Below are positions 19,865-33,440 of a stretch of DNA of 64,000 nt, in pieces. Positions within the stretch are counted from its first letter, which is position 1. Each line of letters opens with the position of its first letter. The stretch spans positions 2,294,001-2,358,000 of the forward strand of contig JAHRHY010000003.1 in assembly GCA_019671135.1 (NCBI GenBank), read 5' to 3'. The DNA is from Linnemannia hyalina (taxonomy: Eukaryota; Mortierellomycota; Mortierellomycetes; Mortierellales; Mortierellaceae). Position numbers and translations under genes: made by a program. The notes under the pieces were generated by a model. The model saw nothing but the letters and a program-made list of their open reading frames with translations. It searched no databases and was not told the origin of the DNA.

Positions 19865-21754
19865 ATGAAAGGCGAGATAGAGATCATTTACGTGATTCTC
19901 GAATACGTCAGCATCCTCCTTTTCCTCTTCCTCCTCGGCCACTGCATCGCCCGGTCTATCAACTGTACCCTCCAAGTCTTCTGCCTCATCGCCATCTTCA
20001 ACAACATCAACGAACCCTTCCAACTTTTCATTCATGACCACAACCGGGACCTGAGCGCTTCGACCTATGAGACCCCTGGATGCGCCGCCTCGGCGTTCTT
20101 GGAACAGCTCCTACCATTGATGATGAATTGTTTGGCGGGTTGTATGGCGTTCAATATCTGGTACCTGGTCGTACTGAAGGCCAGATTTACGGAGCGAGAG
20201 TTGATCAAGTGGTATTATTTATTTTCGGTGGTGGTGTCGCTGGTGGCGACGTGTGTTGCGGTGGTGTTGTTGCGGGACCAGCCGTACTTTTCGGCGTTTC
20301 CGAGGCGGTTTTATTGTAACCTTGCGGATGGTGCCGTGACGAGGGGGACATTTGCGGGGCCAATGCTTGCTGTCGCCATCCCTGGCATTCTCTTCTCACG
20401 TAAGTTTCTCCCCCTGGGTTGTCTGCTGGAAGGGTTTTTTGTGATATCTTGCTTTATTCTTTTCTTTGGAGTTGATTGTTTTGGATCCATTAGACCCATT
20501 GTGTGCTTGACGAGTTGCAAAAGAAGCAAAACCCGTTTTAACTAATGTTCGTGCGTTCATGCCTTTGTTGCAGAATGGATTAGTCCACACGGCGATCTAT
20601 CTTGTGCAGCACTGTGTCTTTGTCCGAAAGACTCTTTTCCTTACCTCGACACCCTCCTCGCACGTTGTCATTGAACCCAGGTAAGCAAACATACACCTCT
20701 TTTCTTTCAAGTTTTACTGCGTTCTTTGTCGCACAAACACAGAGTGACCAGACAGTCGGCTTTGATCTGTGTGCGCCGTTACGAGATCCGAGGATTAGAA
20801 TAAACTCATCACTCAATTTGATACTGTACCTCTCCGAAAACCACCCTGTACCTTTCTTCCTCCTTCCTCACTTTCAACATCTTTTTCACATATAACAAAA
20901 AATAAAATAAAATAAAAATAAAATAAAAATAAAATAGCCACTGTATCCGCCTGCTAGTCTTCTGCCTCTCAATCGGAATCGTCGTCATCATGGCCGTCCT
21001 CCAAGCCCTCGTACAACCCAAAGCCTCCGAAAACCAAGAAATCACACCCAAACCCATATCCGCCGCGAATGCGAACGAGCAGGATAACAACCATCGGAAT
21101 CTGGTCATGTTCTCAGAATTCAGTGGAAGCCTTGTGGGGTTCTTTGCGTTTTTGATCTTTGGGACGACGCAGGATGCGTTTGAGACTGTGAAAAGGACTG
21201 TTTGTTGTTGGAGGGTTGGAAGGTGTTGTGGAGGGGGTGATGGTGGTTGGGAGGAGTATTGGCGTAGCAGTAGTAATAGGTCGAGGGATGGACAGGATGT
21301 GGGTGATACCATCTACTATTACTACAACGGTCATGACGGCAACGACGTCATCGGCGAGGGGATCAATTACTCGCGTAATTATACAGAGTTGTATTTGGGT
21401 AACAACAATAATGGCGACCTTGACGCTTACAGATACCCCAGCTCAGACACTACACGACCCAACAAGAACACTTTTGGCAGACAGTTCAGGATCAACAACA
21501 GCAACAACACCAGTAGCGGTCACAGCGAAGGCAACAGTAACACCACCTTGGCAACCACAACCACAACAGCCGACACCACCACGTCAAAGAATACCCAGAA
21601 CAACAATAACAGTAAAAACAGGAAGACGATGAGTGTCAATAGTAGACGGATGTCGATTGTTGGCCCCATACCACCACCGCCTTTAAAACTCCTCTCGAAA
21701 AAACCAACTTTCCAGGAGCTCATGATGTTACGACTCTTATCTTACCAACAATAA
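19865..21754 (+). CDS. Seven-transmembrane receptor-like protein with long polar tail
   Basis: Three exons (19865-20399, 20584-20680, 20938-21754) give 482 residues. The exon 1/2 junction uses the TAG at 20581-20583, not the nearer CAG, because only that keeps ...GILFSLHTAIYLVQH in frame. Seven hydrophobic segments can be read: IIYVILEYVSILLFLFLLG; CTLQVFCLIAIFNNIN; LLPLMMNCLAGCMAFNIWYL; YYLFSVVVSLVATCVAVVLL; MLAVAIPGILFSLHTAIYLV; LLVFCLSIGIVVIMAVLQAL; FSGSLVGFFAFLIFG. FGTTQDAFETVKR follows, as in Dicty-CAR/Git3-type receptors, then a Thr/Asn/Ser-rich cytoplasmic tail. Cys residues before TM3 and in loop 2 could form the usual disulfide. A fungal GPCR-like sensor is likely; the ligand is unknown. 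The last stretch may be mis-modelled, because an alternative frame beyond 21725 also looks coding. Confidence 0.8.
20897..20934 (+). repeat. AAAAT/AAAAAT microsatellite at a 3' splice site
   Basis: A run of A4-5T units extends to within a few bases of the intron 2 acceptor (TAG at 20935-20937) of the seven-helix protein gene. It occupies the place where a pyrimidine tract would normally lie. Confidence 0.85.
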
Positions 21755-22206
21755 GAGCTATAGCAAAAGCAATAAGAGGCGGCGCAGTAATGATGATGAT
21801 GATCTCGAGTCAGGGTTGGCATCGGACTTGTTGCAACCACCACCGCTACCACCGTCACAACCATCTTTACTTCCACCGCCACGCGCAGTTTGTTCGCCCA
21901 GGTAATAATAAAAACATAAAAACAAAGATAGTAACGTTTCTTTGCCAGGGAATGCCCTTTGATCGCGAAGGAGGCTCTAAGGATTTGCAGAAACAGATGA
22001 TTAGGATGAAAATTTGATACGACGCCACCAATTATTTTTGTTGATGACCAAGCATTCATTTGAACTCTATCAAAAGGAATTCTGGACCATTGTTCTCGCC
22101 GGTTTGTATTTTCATTTTTTATTCTCCAAACGGTGAGAGGCGCAAACACTTGCTACAGATTCAATGGTAAAGAAGTTTTCATTCTGATGTCGAACAGAAC
22201 AGCCTC
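21755..22206. other. Convergent 3' region with a coding-like alternative frame
   Basis: This lies between the receptor gene (+) and SFA1 (-). From about 21735 the plus strand is open in a second frame reading NKRRRSNDDDDLESGLASDL, then a Pro-rich run, to a stop at about 21903. A donor-like GTAATA there and an acceptor CAG near 21950 could join it to a further short open stretch ending at 22016. It may be an alternative 3' end of the receptor gene, or chance. Confidence 0.4.
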
Positions 22207-24222
<2,016 letters not shown>

Positions 24223-24495
24223 GTTGATTAGAGAGTGTAAAGTGAGTGGAGTTGGAGAAGAGAGAGAGAGATGTGGGAACAACGAAACTCAACCGTCGGA
24301 GAGTTTTTATGCCTGCAGTTCGCAGGGTCACGTGTAGTCAGTCGATCATGCTTGCCGATCTCCCAGGAGTCCTCCTTGAAGGAAAAAAAAAAAAAAAAAA
24401 ACAAACTCCCATGATAAGGATAGGGTTGCGCAGACCCTATAGGTCGTTGTTAAAGAAACGGTGTATGATGGCATTTATTATTATGGTTGTGAGAG

Positions 24496-27400
24496 TCAAA
24501 GAAGACTAGATTCACCCTCGTGAATAAGTTGCTGCGGCTGCTGCTCCTGTTGTTGCTGTTGGCCAATGACGTGATCCAAACCCGCAACCACGTCCGATGT
24601 ATGGATGCTAGGGCTCTCCTGTGCAACAGCAAGGCCAGCGTCAACACTCGGTGATGATGCAGATGTAGAGGGTCCTGAAGGCGGCTTCTGCCCTGCTGGA
24701 TCGACTGCTCCAGTGCCCGAGAACAGCGTCTTGCCTACGCCCATCATCAAGGCTGCATAGGACGATCCAGACTCTGAGGATTGAGGAGGGAAGACCTCGG
24801 CCTTGAGGTTGGGCAAGAACTTGTTGATCCTGTTCCATGTCACGTTCCACAAGTTGCCAGGCATGTTGGCCATCGACTCGGCGAAAGTATCCGAGGTAGA
24901 CATAACCAGCAAGCAGTTCTTGAGAGACTCTGGAACAGCCTCGTACTAAGTACAAAGAAAAATCAGGCACAAGTTAATCATGTATTTCAGCGGCAGCTTG
25001 AACAGTGGCAAAAACCCAAGAATCACTGTCAACATACCAATTGGTCACTCTGGGCAGTCTGCATAAATGCATCCAAGTAGTCCAGAACATTCATCCAGAG
25101 TGCTTGAAGACCCTCCCACTCCAAGAGGCGGAAGTAGTAGTGCAAGAAGGTCTTGCAGACGATGGCGCAGGCCTTGCTACGCGTTTCCTCAAAGCCTGCA
25201 GGGTCTTGCTGGACGATCTCGGGTCTCAAAAGATCCTCTAACAGCTTGAAGAGGACCTTGTCAAAGACGACAACCCACTCTGAGATCTTGTCCGTCACAA
25301 TCTCGGGCAGAAGCAACGCGCGCTGGAGGTAAATCATTGCATGGTTGCGGACCTCGCGACATGGGTTGGAGCACTGCTGAGTGAGACCAACCAAGATCGG
25401 GAACCAGTAGGCAGACCAAGTCAACTCGGGGTTCATCTTGGACTGTGTGATCAGGCGAGGAGCCTGGCTGTGCAACTTGTACAGCATCTCGACAGCCTTC
25501 TTGGCACGCTCCACTGCGTTTGCCTGGGCCTTGGACATATGGCTCTTGTGTCCTCGCTGTCCGCTCTCCTGCTTCAAGACTCCATCAGCACCAACGGCAC
25601 CGGCGGCTGCAAAGCGGATCAATAGATCGACGCAGTCAGCATAGTTCTCAACGCTCACGTTCTCGCCATCGTTCTCAGCGACAAACATGCTGATTGCCTC
25701 AAATGAGTACTTAGCGGCTTCAGGGTGGTTGGAAGTCGAGGACAAGAGGGCAAAGAGAACATCCCAGTTCAAGTTGGGCCGAACGCAGGAAGTGTCTGCC
25801 TTGAGCAAGTTCAAGACTCCCGCCATCATCTGTTCAGCCACCTCGGGGACAACATCGATGGGCAATCCAAGCAGCAGGTCCAGAGCGTCAAGTACCTCCT
25901 TCGACATGTCGTCCTTGTGGGCCAAGCGAATACACAGTCTTAAAAGACCAACGACAGCGCGCTCCACCAGCAAAACGCTCTGAGAACTAGCCTCACGAAT
26001 GATATCACTTAAGTGCTCAAAGACAATGGGCCAAAGAGACTGAACGCGGTACCGGTTCTGGACAGTCAAGCTGATCATGAGCTCAAGGAAGAAAACGCTG
26101 GCGGGATTGTAGAGCTTGGAGGGTGTAGGGGGCTTGGCGGTCTTGACGACAGAGTTGCCATCGGCAACAAATTTGATGGCCTCCATCAGCTGTGTCAATG
26201 GCAAGTCCTCGAGGAGGCGAATGTCGGTAAAGAGCTCCTCCAAACGACAAGCGGCAACACAGTCGGCGGTGCAGCGAGTCGACTCGATCTCCTCGGGGGT
26301 TGGGTCCTCACGGGCAGTCTCATAGGAGTAGGACGATGACAAGAGGTATGAAGAAAGTGTCGAGAGTAGAGAGCTGTCCTGGCGCACCTTGTCCTTGACT
26401 TCTGGGACGACGGGTGCCTTCAACAGAATCATGGTCGTACCAGCCAAAAAATCCTCCACCTCCAGCATCGATCCGGGAAGGAGAGAGTTGACAAAGAGGT
26501 TCTTGATGATCTCCAAGATCGGTTTCCAGCCCGAGCGGATCATGTTGCCATGTTCGTTGGCGACTCCAAAGGCGACAACGGCCGCCAACTGACCCTTGTA
26601 GCTCTTTCCAAACTGAACGGCGAGATCGCTGACAGTAATGGTCGAGCCTTCGACGACGACATCCCGGTTGTCTGCGGGGTTGTGAGGAGTGTCGAGCAAT
26701 CCAGTCATCCTTGCAAGCGACATGGTAATGCGGTCAAAGATATCGGGGAGTTTGAAGTGTGCAGCCAAAATAGCGCACTGATAATATCCCGTAAGCGACT
26801 TTTGGAGTGTCGCATCATCCTGAGCCATGTTGAATGCTAGTTGATGCATGTCAAAAGGGATAAATATGTTAAATACTGTCACTTCTACCATATATTTCAC
26901 AACCAAACAATGAAAGCTTACAGCTGGCGTATACATACCATACGAAATTGCAGACATGATGGGCTTCCAGGAGGATGTAAAGAGCTCCTTATCGTACATG
27001 GCGGTGTTGGACACGGTGAGAGGTCCTGCGGTTTCGGCTCTACGCAAAAGCTCCTTCCATGCATAGTTGAATCCGAGCTGACCCTCGTGTTCCTGAGGTA
27101 AAACAATCTCGCGCTTGCGGATAGCCTCAAAGATCTCGGCCAAGTACTCTGGAGGAAAGTTTTCGCCGTTGTTGACGCCCTTCAAGTTCTTGGAGAACTG
27201 CTCAAGGGACATACGTCCCTTGACCACGCGGTTGTGCTGATCCGTATTCAACATGACGACGGCATATCCGAGAATAAAAGCTGCATCCTGAGATGCGATA
27301 GCCCTGGGCTTGGTGGCAAAGTAGGTAGCTGCGAACAATTCCATGATACGCTCGATCTGCTGCGACTCTCCGGGTAGGCGGAATGTCTCCAAAAGCTCGC

Positions 27401-30400
27401 GAAGTGACTCATCCAGACGCTTTCCGTTGAAATCGAACGACTGGATAAACTGCTTGAGAACCTCCGAGTTGGCGGGCTTGGCGAGGTACTCGCCCAAAAG
27501 GCTCTTGCTGAGACGAGTGCTAGACTTGAGGAACAAGGCAACACCAGCAGGATCGTTCAAGCTTGAGATCATCTTGTTTGCCTCTAAGAACACAAGGCCA
27601 GCCTTGGGGTTCTTGTCGAATTTAGCGGCGCCCTCGACCAGAATTTCCTTCTGCTGGCGGCGTTTGAACAGGGTATCATACGAATCCAGATCGCGGTCCA
27701 GAATCTCGGCTTCTTCCTACTCAGTTAAAAAATATGCCTTTGGTTACTTCCAACATCCCTACCGGGGAGTACATTTGCCGTGTCAAGGTGATTTTAGTCG
27801 CGTGTTTTACCTTTGGAACGGAAAGGCGGTCGACCATATGGTTAATAAAGAGTAACAGTGAATCCATGCAAAGCATGTGCGAGTTGCTGGCGGAATATGT
27901 GGTCGATTCCGGGAATGAGTTCTAGGTGAGCGCCAAAGGAAGGTAATAGTCATAGTTAGTTTCCGCATGTTTTGTGATAGTGGCCAACTATTCCAATCTC
28001 CAGAAGGCAAGAGTAGGCCATTACCCTTGTTAAGAACTTGACCATATCCTGGAACAAATCACAAGTATCCAGACCACAGTCATAGTTGACCCAGAGGTCA
28101 GCCATGAACGTAGGCGAGCGAGCAAACTGGCCCAGACACTCCAAAAGAAGCTCGCGAACTTCTCCATGTGCGGTGGTGAGTTCGACCTTTTCACCCTTGG
28201 AGCTCTTGACAGAAGGGCTCGGTGATCCAGCACGAGAACTGTTTTCGGGTTCAGGGGTGACAATGGGCCGTGGAGGTTCGCCAAAGTCAGGGTTGAAGGG
28301 AAGGGGCTTGACAGCAAACGCTGGAGGGCTCAAACGATCCAGCAAAAAAGAGAGGAAGAGCTCCTGTTGCAGCTTCAAGTCGGTCTTCATGGTGTCAAAG
28401 ACGGTCGAAATTACGCGCAGTGTCAATGCCAAAATGGGGATATTATCAGTCCTGGCAAGCTAAGAAGATTTGAAGAGAGAAGATAGGGGTGAGTCGACCA
28501 TGCAGATCAAATTACTAGCTTATCTCGCACAGATAGTAAATGGCAGAGGAATACGACACATACTTGAAACAGGTGCTTGCACATATCGTCGGATACAAGG
28601 GCCATAAGAGCATGAAACTTGGTGATACTCCTGCCGCCTGCCTCCAATGCGACATCCAAAATGCTCAAGGCCATCAAACGCATGCGATCCGTGTGCTGCT
28701 GGTCTTGGGGGTTCAAGAGCGAGATCAAGACACGAAGGAGTTCCCGAATCGAAGGAAGGCCGTAGGATTTTGGTGCTAAATGAGGATATAGATAAACTCT
28801 ATGAGCATCAAGACGCGCCACGAGTTTTAGGTACTTGGGAATCGCCATTGTGGGAGCATGAAGTGGGCTTACGTTCAACTTCGAGAAGGGTCTCGGCGGA
28901 TTCGGGGTCATTGTTCAATGTGGCGTTCTCCTTCTCGTATTCCTGCTGCTTTTCTCGCTCATCTATGTTAGCCTTAGACTTTTCTGATAAAAGAGCCTCG
29001 GCTTCCGTTTCCACAGTTGCAGGATTATGGTTGATGGTGAGGTCGACCTGGTCTGTGCTGTCCTGAATGCTGGCGGGCTGAACAAGGATTGTCTCGCTAT
29101 CATCTGCTTCTGATGATTCACCTTCAGCCGATTCTATAGGAATAGGGATGGTACGAAGCCTAGTCAAAGAAAAAGACGACTCCATAATTAGATTTGAGGG
29201 TTTCCAGATGTCTTCACAGTGATATGCAAGGGTGCTCCATGCATATTTACATACTTTTCAAACATTGTCTGTGTGATGACTGTCATGGTGTGTTCTGCAG
29301 ATTTCCTCAACATTTCTATTGGAGTGCAAAGAAAAATAGGCGCCTGGTTAGTGTCCGCAGGTAGCAGCTTCGCCCGATGGGGATAGAAATAAAAAGCTCG
29401 TGCAGGTCGGTTGACATACCGCTCAATTGAAGTTGACAGCACATGCTGAGTCCGGTCTCAATCATGGAGCAAACAGACTCGTCGCTCAGAGTGTTTCCTG
29501 GACCGCTGGTCAGGGCAATGCGTAGCACCTGAAGAATCTTCAAAAGAACGATCTCATCCGAAACAGAATCGCTAGCTTCGAACTTGCAATGAGTTGCTGC
29601 CACCGCCAACCGCTGCATCGCATGGGAGACATTAGGCGAGTCTTTGTCTATTAGATATGTATGAGATCGAATCGTCAGCATATGTAGTCATGGGTCATTT
29701 CTTCAGCTATTGACAACAGGTTCAATATAGCATACGTCTAAGAACTTACTGATGATCTTGTACATGAGAAATTTCTCCACTGAAGTCAGTGCTGCACCAG
29801 TGATGGGTCCATTGGTATCGCCTGACTGGATGACCTGGAGAAAGGGTTCGAGCAATGCGACAGCATCCATGTCTTTGGCAGCTATTGTTCGCATGGGGTG
29901 TGATTGATGGGGTTAAAGGCTGCAAGTGTGCACAGTACGATCCAAGCTTCGGTACACTGTCCTGAACCTCCCAAACACTTACAAGTTGTTGTGGCAAGGC
30001 GAGATCTCAGTTCGTTAAACCCGACCATGAGGGGACTCTCCTATTACGTTGATGAGAATAAGAAAAGAAGACCGAAAACTACCTGTCAGAAGCAGGCCTT
30101 ATTGGTGTATTCTTGACACAATCGAACACGAGCTACTCAGAGGCATACCTGGTTGCGATAGGTGCCTTCTTTCAGGTTCTCACGTCCACGGAGACCCATG
30201 TTCATACCAAGGCTGCCCATACTCATTCCGCTGACGCTCATTCCAGACCAACGCGAGTTTCGTCGCATGGCACTTGTGACAGAGATGATTTCGGCATGGA
30301 TGAGATGAGACCACTGGAGTTCATATCCTGGCGTGACGTCCTCTTCTTGAAGAACACTCTGGCGGGACCGTTGTGTGGTGAGTCTATTGGCGAGGGTGTT

Positions 30401-30535
30401 GGTTTGTGAAGTTGATGAGGCTAATGCTGGTGCTGGGGAGGCCGAGTCAGTCAGGGGGACTGTGGCAGGTCCTGTTAAGGTGCCGTGGGGGTGCCTCCTG
30501 AGTGGCAATGCCGAGGAGGACAAACCGTCGGTCAT
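24496..30535 (-). CDS. GEA1: Large Arf guanine-nucleotide exchange factor, GEA/GBF1 class (Sec7 domain)
   Basis: Twelve exons on the minus strand (30149-30535, 29983-30040, 29750-29881, 29420-29647, 29255-29315, 28873-29159, 28564-28775, 28025-28459, 27811-27921, 26939-27716, 25038-26836, 24496-24945) give 1,645 residues. Order: DCB domain (LLEPFLQVIQSGDTNGPITG); an acidic linker; HUS region (NSFPESTTYSASNSHMLCMD); Sec7 domain from ~residue 640, with the glutamic finger in FRLPGESQ (Glu754) and VVMLNTDQHN; then the HDS repeats (YYQCAILAAHFKLPDIFDRI; NVLDYLDAFMQTAQ) and a Gln-rich tail. Such GEFs load GTP on Arf1 at the early Golgi to start COPI coating and are brefeldin A targets. The Met before LNTD, a position implicated in drug sensitivity of GBF1/Gea1, is kept, so sensitivity is predicted. 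The length fits GBF1 (~1,860 aa) and yeast Gea (~1,400-1,460). Confidence 0.96.
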
Positions 30536-33440
30536 TCGGTAGTGATGTTGAGAGTGTGTATGCTGTGTCCTGCGGCGGTCTGCTTAGTTATCCTGTGGTC
30601 TTCTTTGTTTGAAGGGTGCTTGAGGGTTGGATGATGCTGGACGAAACAAACAAAGAAGTGAGAAGTGATGTTGAAGGGTCTTATTTAAGATGGGGGTGAG
30701 TGAGGGCTGGCAGAGGGCTGGTAAGTGCCACGTATGTATACATCAAATCATTTTTGTACGTGGACCAATTTGTCCAGTCTAAACGAAACGCGCTTGCCAC
30801 GTTGGATGGTGTCTAGCCGATCTAGTTGACGCGACATCGTGTTTAGAAACGACGCAGACACGACGAGCAATAGAACATTATAAGCCTTAACACAAAAAAC
30901 CCCAGCTATCTGGTGCCTCTAGCCCAAGGACAGGAGCATGTGCCTGAAAAGCAACTCCTGTTTTTTTAGCCTGTCTTTTCAATATATATTTTTTTATTTC
31001 ATTCCAATGTGTTCTCAAGACGTTCATCTCATAATTGCACCAAAGCATAAGCATCAATACTCGTCCGATCATGGACATTGATATTGGTGACTGAGATAAC
31101 CAAGTTAGCTGACGGTTGCGATTTATCAAGGAACAGGCACAGGGGGTACCAAGAAGAATGAGGACGAGCGAGGAGGGATAACGAATCAGCCAATGTTACG
31201 TCGTGACAATAAGGATGAACCCAGGATTTTTGCAAGGCATTCTCGTTCGTTCGATTTTCCCACACACACAGACTTGAGCGCTGCAAGTCTTAGACGGAGA
31301 GGCAGAAGGCATTGAGCCAAAACAAGCAGTTGTGTCTGCATGGTACATATTACTATATATTTGGCGTATGTAAAAGTATTATTGAGACATTAAAAGATAT
31401 GCTATCGAAGGGTCGTTCAAGAAAGGATATACCGATCTGCCGATCAAGTTTTTATTCCATCCACCTCTTGTTAACAGAGGCGAGTAGGGGGATGGGCTTG
31501 AGTGGTGCAGGTTTGCTCTTGAAGAAAGAGAACAACGCAGGGATATTGTATATTGACAGATCCTCCTGGGTGTTGGCTGTTGGCTGGTGAAGTACAACCT
31601 GACCCCAGCCATCTTTGTTCAAGGTTGTTGTTTACGTTGTTATTTGTTAGTAGTAATAAACAAAGTACTTCAATGAATGTGAGTGAAGCGATAGAGATGA
31701 AGGAGGGAGAGGGAGAAAGAGAAAAGGAGGAAATGCTCACTGAGGGTGGCTGGCCTGGAAGGTGTACACGGATGATGATGGTGATGAACACAAGGGGAGG
31801 GCTCTCTCTCTGTGTGTCCACCCTTTTCTATTTATTGACTTTGTACATTAACCCAGAACAATCTGGTGAGGAGGGCAATAATCAGTGATCGTTGATTACC
31901 AAAAAAAAAACAAAAACGGATGGTGTATATCTGATGGTTCATGGATGGAGATAAAACCGATATTCAGGCACCATCAGCGCTGTTTCAGTTTCAGTTGGCA
32001 AATCTGTGGGGCCAGCTCTGGGGACATGGTTCTTTGTCTTCCTCTTCTTGGCACCCTGGCTCCTTTCTCTTGTTCACATCCAACAGGTTTCGTCCAACGC
32101 AAAAAGTCAGATATGTAGCTTTTCTCATAAAATTTCGGGGACAGCAACCTTCTTTTCCTGGCACCCTCTCTCTCTTTTTCTCTTGTAAAATAGCTCTCAT
32201 TCAACCACAAGTTAACCACCACTCACCCCTCCCTCCTTTTCAATACCAACATTCATATTACCTAACTCAATCCCCGACGGACTGACTGGGCACCATCCCT
32301 CCAAGTTCCAACAGCAATTCTTGTCATCCTCGTTCCTCTTCCACCTTGCCTTGCCATTTCTTGTTCCTAGCTATCCTTCTCGTCCTCCTGCCTGCCTTTT
32401 CTCTTTCTCTCCTCTCTCTCCTCCTCTCCTCCTCTTCTCCTTTCCCCCTTCTTTCTCTCTCTCTCTCTCTCTCTCTCCTCCTTGGCTCTTCCTCTCTTTC
32501 TCCCCTCCCGCTTTTTTCCAGGCACTCCTCACCCTCCCTTCTCCTAAATATTCGAAGACCTTCCTCACACTTTCACTATTCCTTCCTGTCCTCCTTCCTC
32601 TTTCTCTTCCCTCCAACAAACACTTGCCGCCATCTCTTTTCTTCGCTCTCCCTTGTCATCTCAATCCTCCTTCCTCTTCTTCACGCATCCATCGGCTCAC
32701 GACCTTCCATCGGGACATTCCATCTCGTCCTTGCTCAACAACAACAACGGCAACATCCCAACTCTCACTCGCTACTCGTTCCCTCCTCTTTTTCATTCTA
32801 TTCTTTCTCCCCTCCCCCCCTTTTTTATTACTGCCACAACCTTGAACGCTTTTCCACAGCACAGGGCTTTGAAACGAACTCCACACCTCTCCAACCGGCA
32901 CCACACACAAGACACAAGAAAAAAAAAACGGGGTTGTTACAGTCAGTCAACCAACAGTTTTTCTCTCTTTTTATCCAGCCTCTTTTTCTTTTTCCATTCT
33001 GCCTGCCTGTGCTCCCTTTTTCGTTTTCTTTCCTCTTCTCTTCGTTCCTCTTTTCTCTCTCTGTCTTCATTGCTCCCTCACATATACCCAGCTCCTCTCT
33101 GACTCGAGCAGCAGTTGTCCTCAACGCATATCGCATATCACTCTCCTTGCATCGCATTGAACAAACACACATTCATATCTTTTTTAATCCATTCCTTTCC
33201 TTGGAGCAGTATTCTCCTTCACTCTCGCTGCACTGAACACAGTTCTCCTGCCTTTCGCTCTAATCCTGCCCAGTCAATCCGAGAGCTCTGTTCAAGGGCG
33301 TTATAAATACTCTCTGGGCATCATTTTGTAAAATTTGGCGGGCGCCTTTTTATTCTTCCGCCTTTTTTTTTCTCTTTTTACTTGTTGTTCCATACCTCTC
33401 ACCCTTCTTCATTTGTAAATAATACCCGATACACTCCTCA
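30536..33440. other. Long divergent interval between GEA1 and the START-domain gene
   Basis: No gene is supported. 30536-31900 is ordinary intergenic DNA. From about 32150 to 33440 the plus strand is almost purely pyrimidine with scattered CA, the leader and promoter of the START gene. Long stop-free frames there arise only from base bias. Confidence 0.6.
32454..32478 (+). repeat. (TC)n microsatellite
   Basis: About 12 uninterrupted TC/CT units lie inside the long pyrimidine leader of the START-domain gene. Confidence 0.9.

Noticed and set aside
20891..20936. A/T repeat as a transposon poly(A) tail or telomere-like repeat
   Set aside because: It lies within an intron, has no target-site duplication that I can see and no adjoining element.
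32321..33236. Long stop-free frames (up to 296 codons) on the plus strand
   Set aside because: They consist of Ser/Leu/Pro/Phe from a C/T-only tract; stop codons need A or G and are rare by base bias alone.
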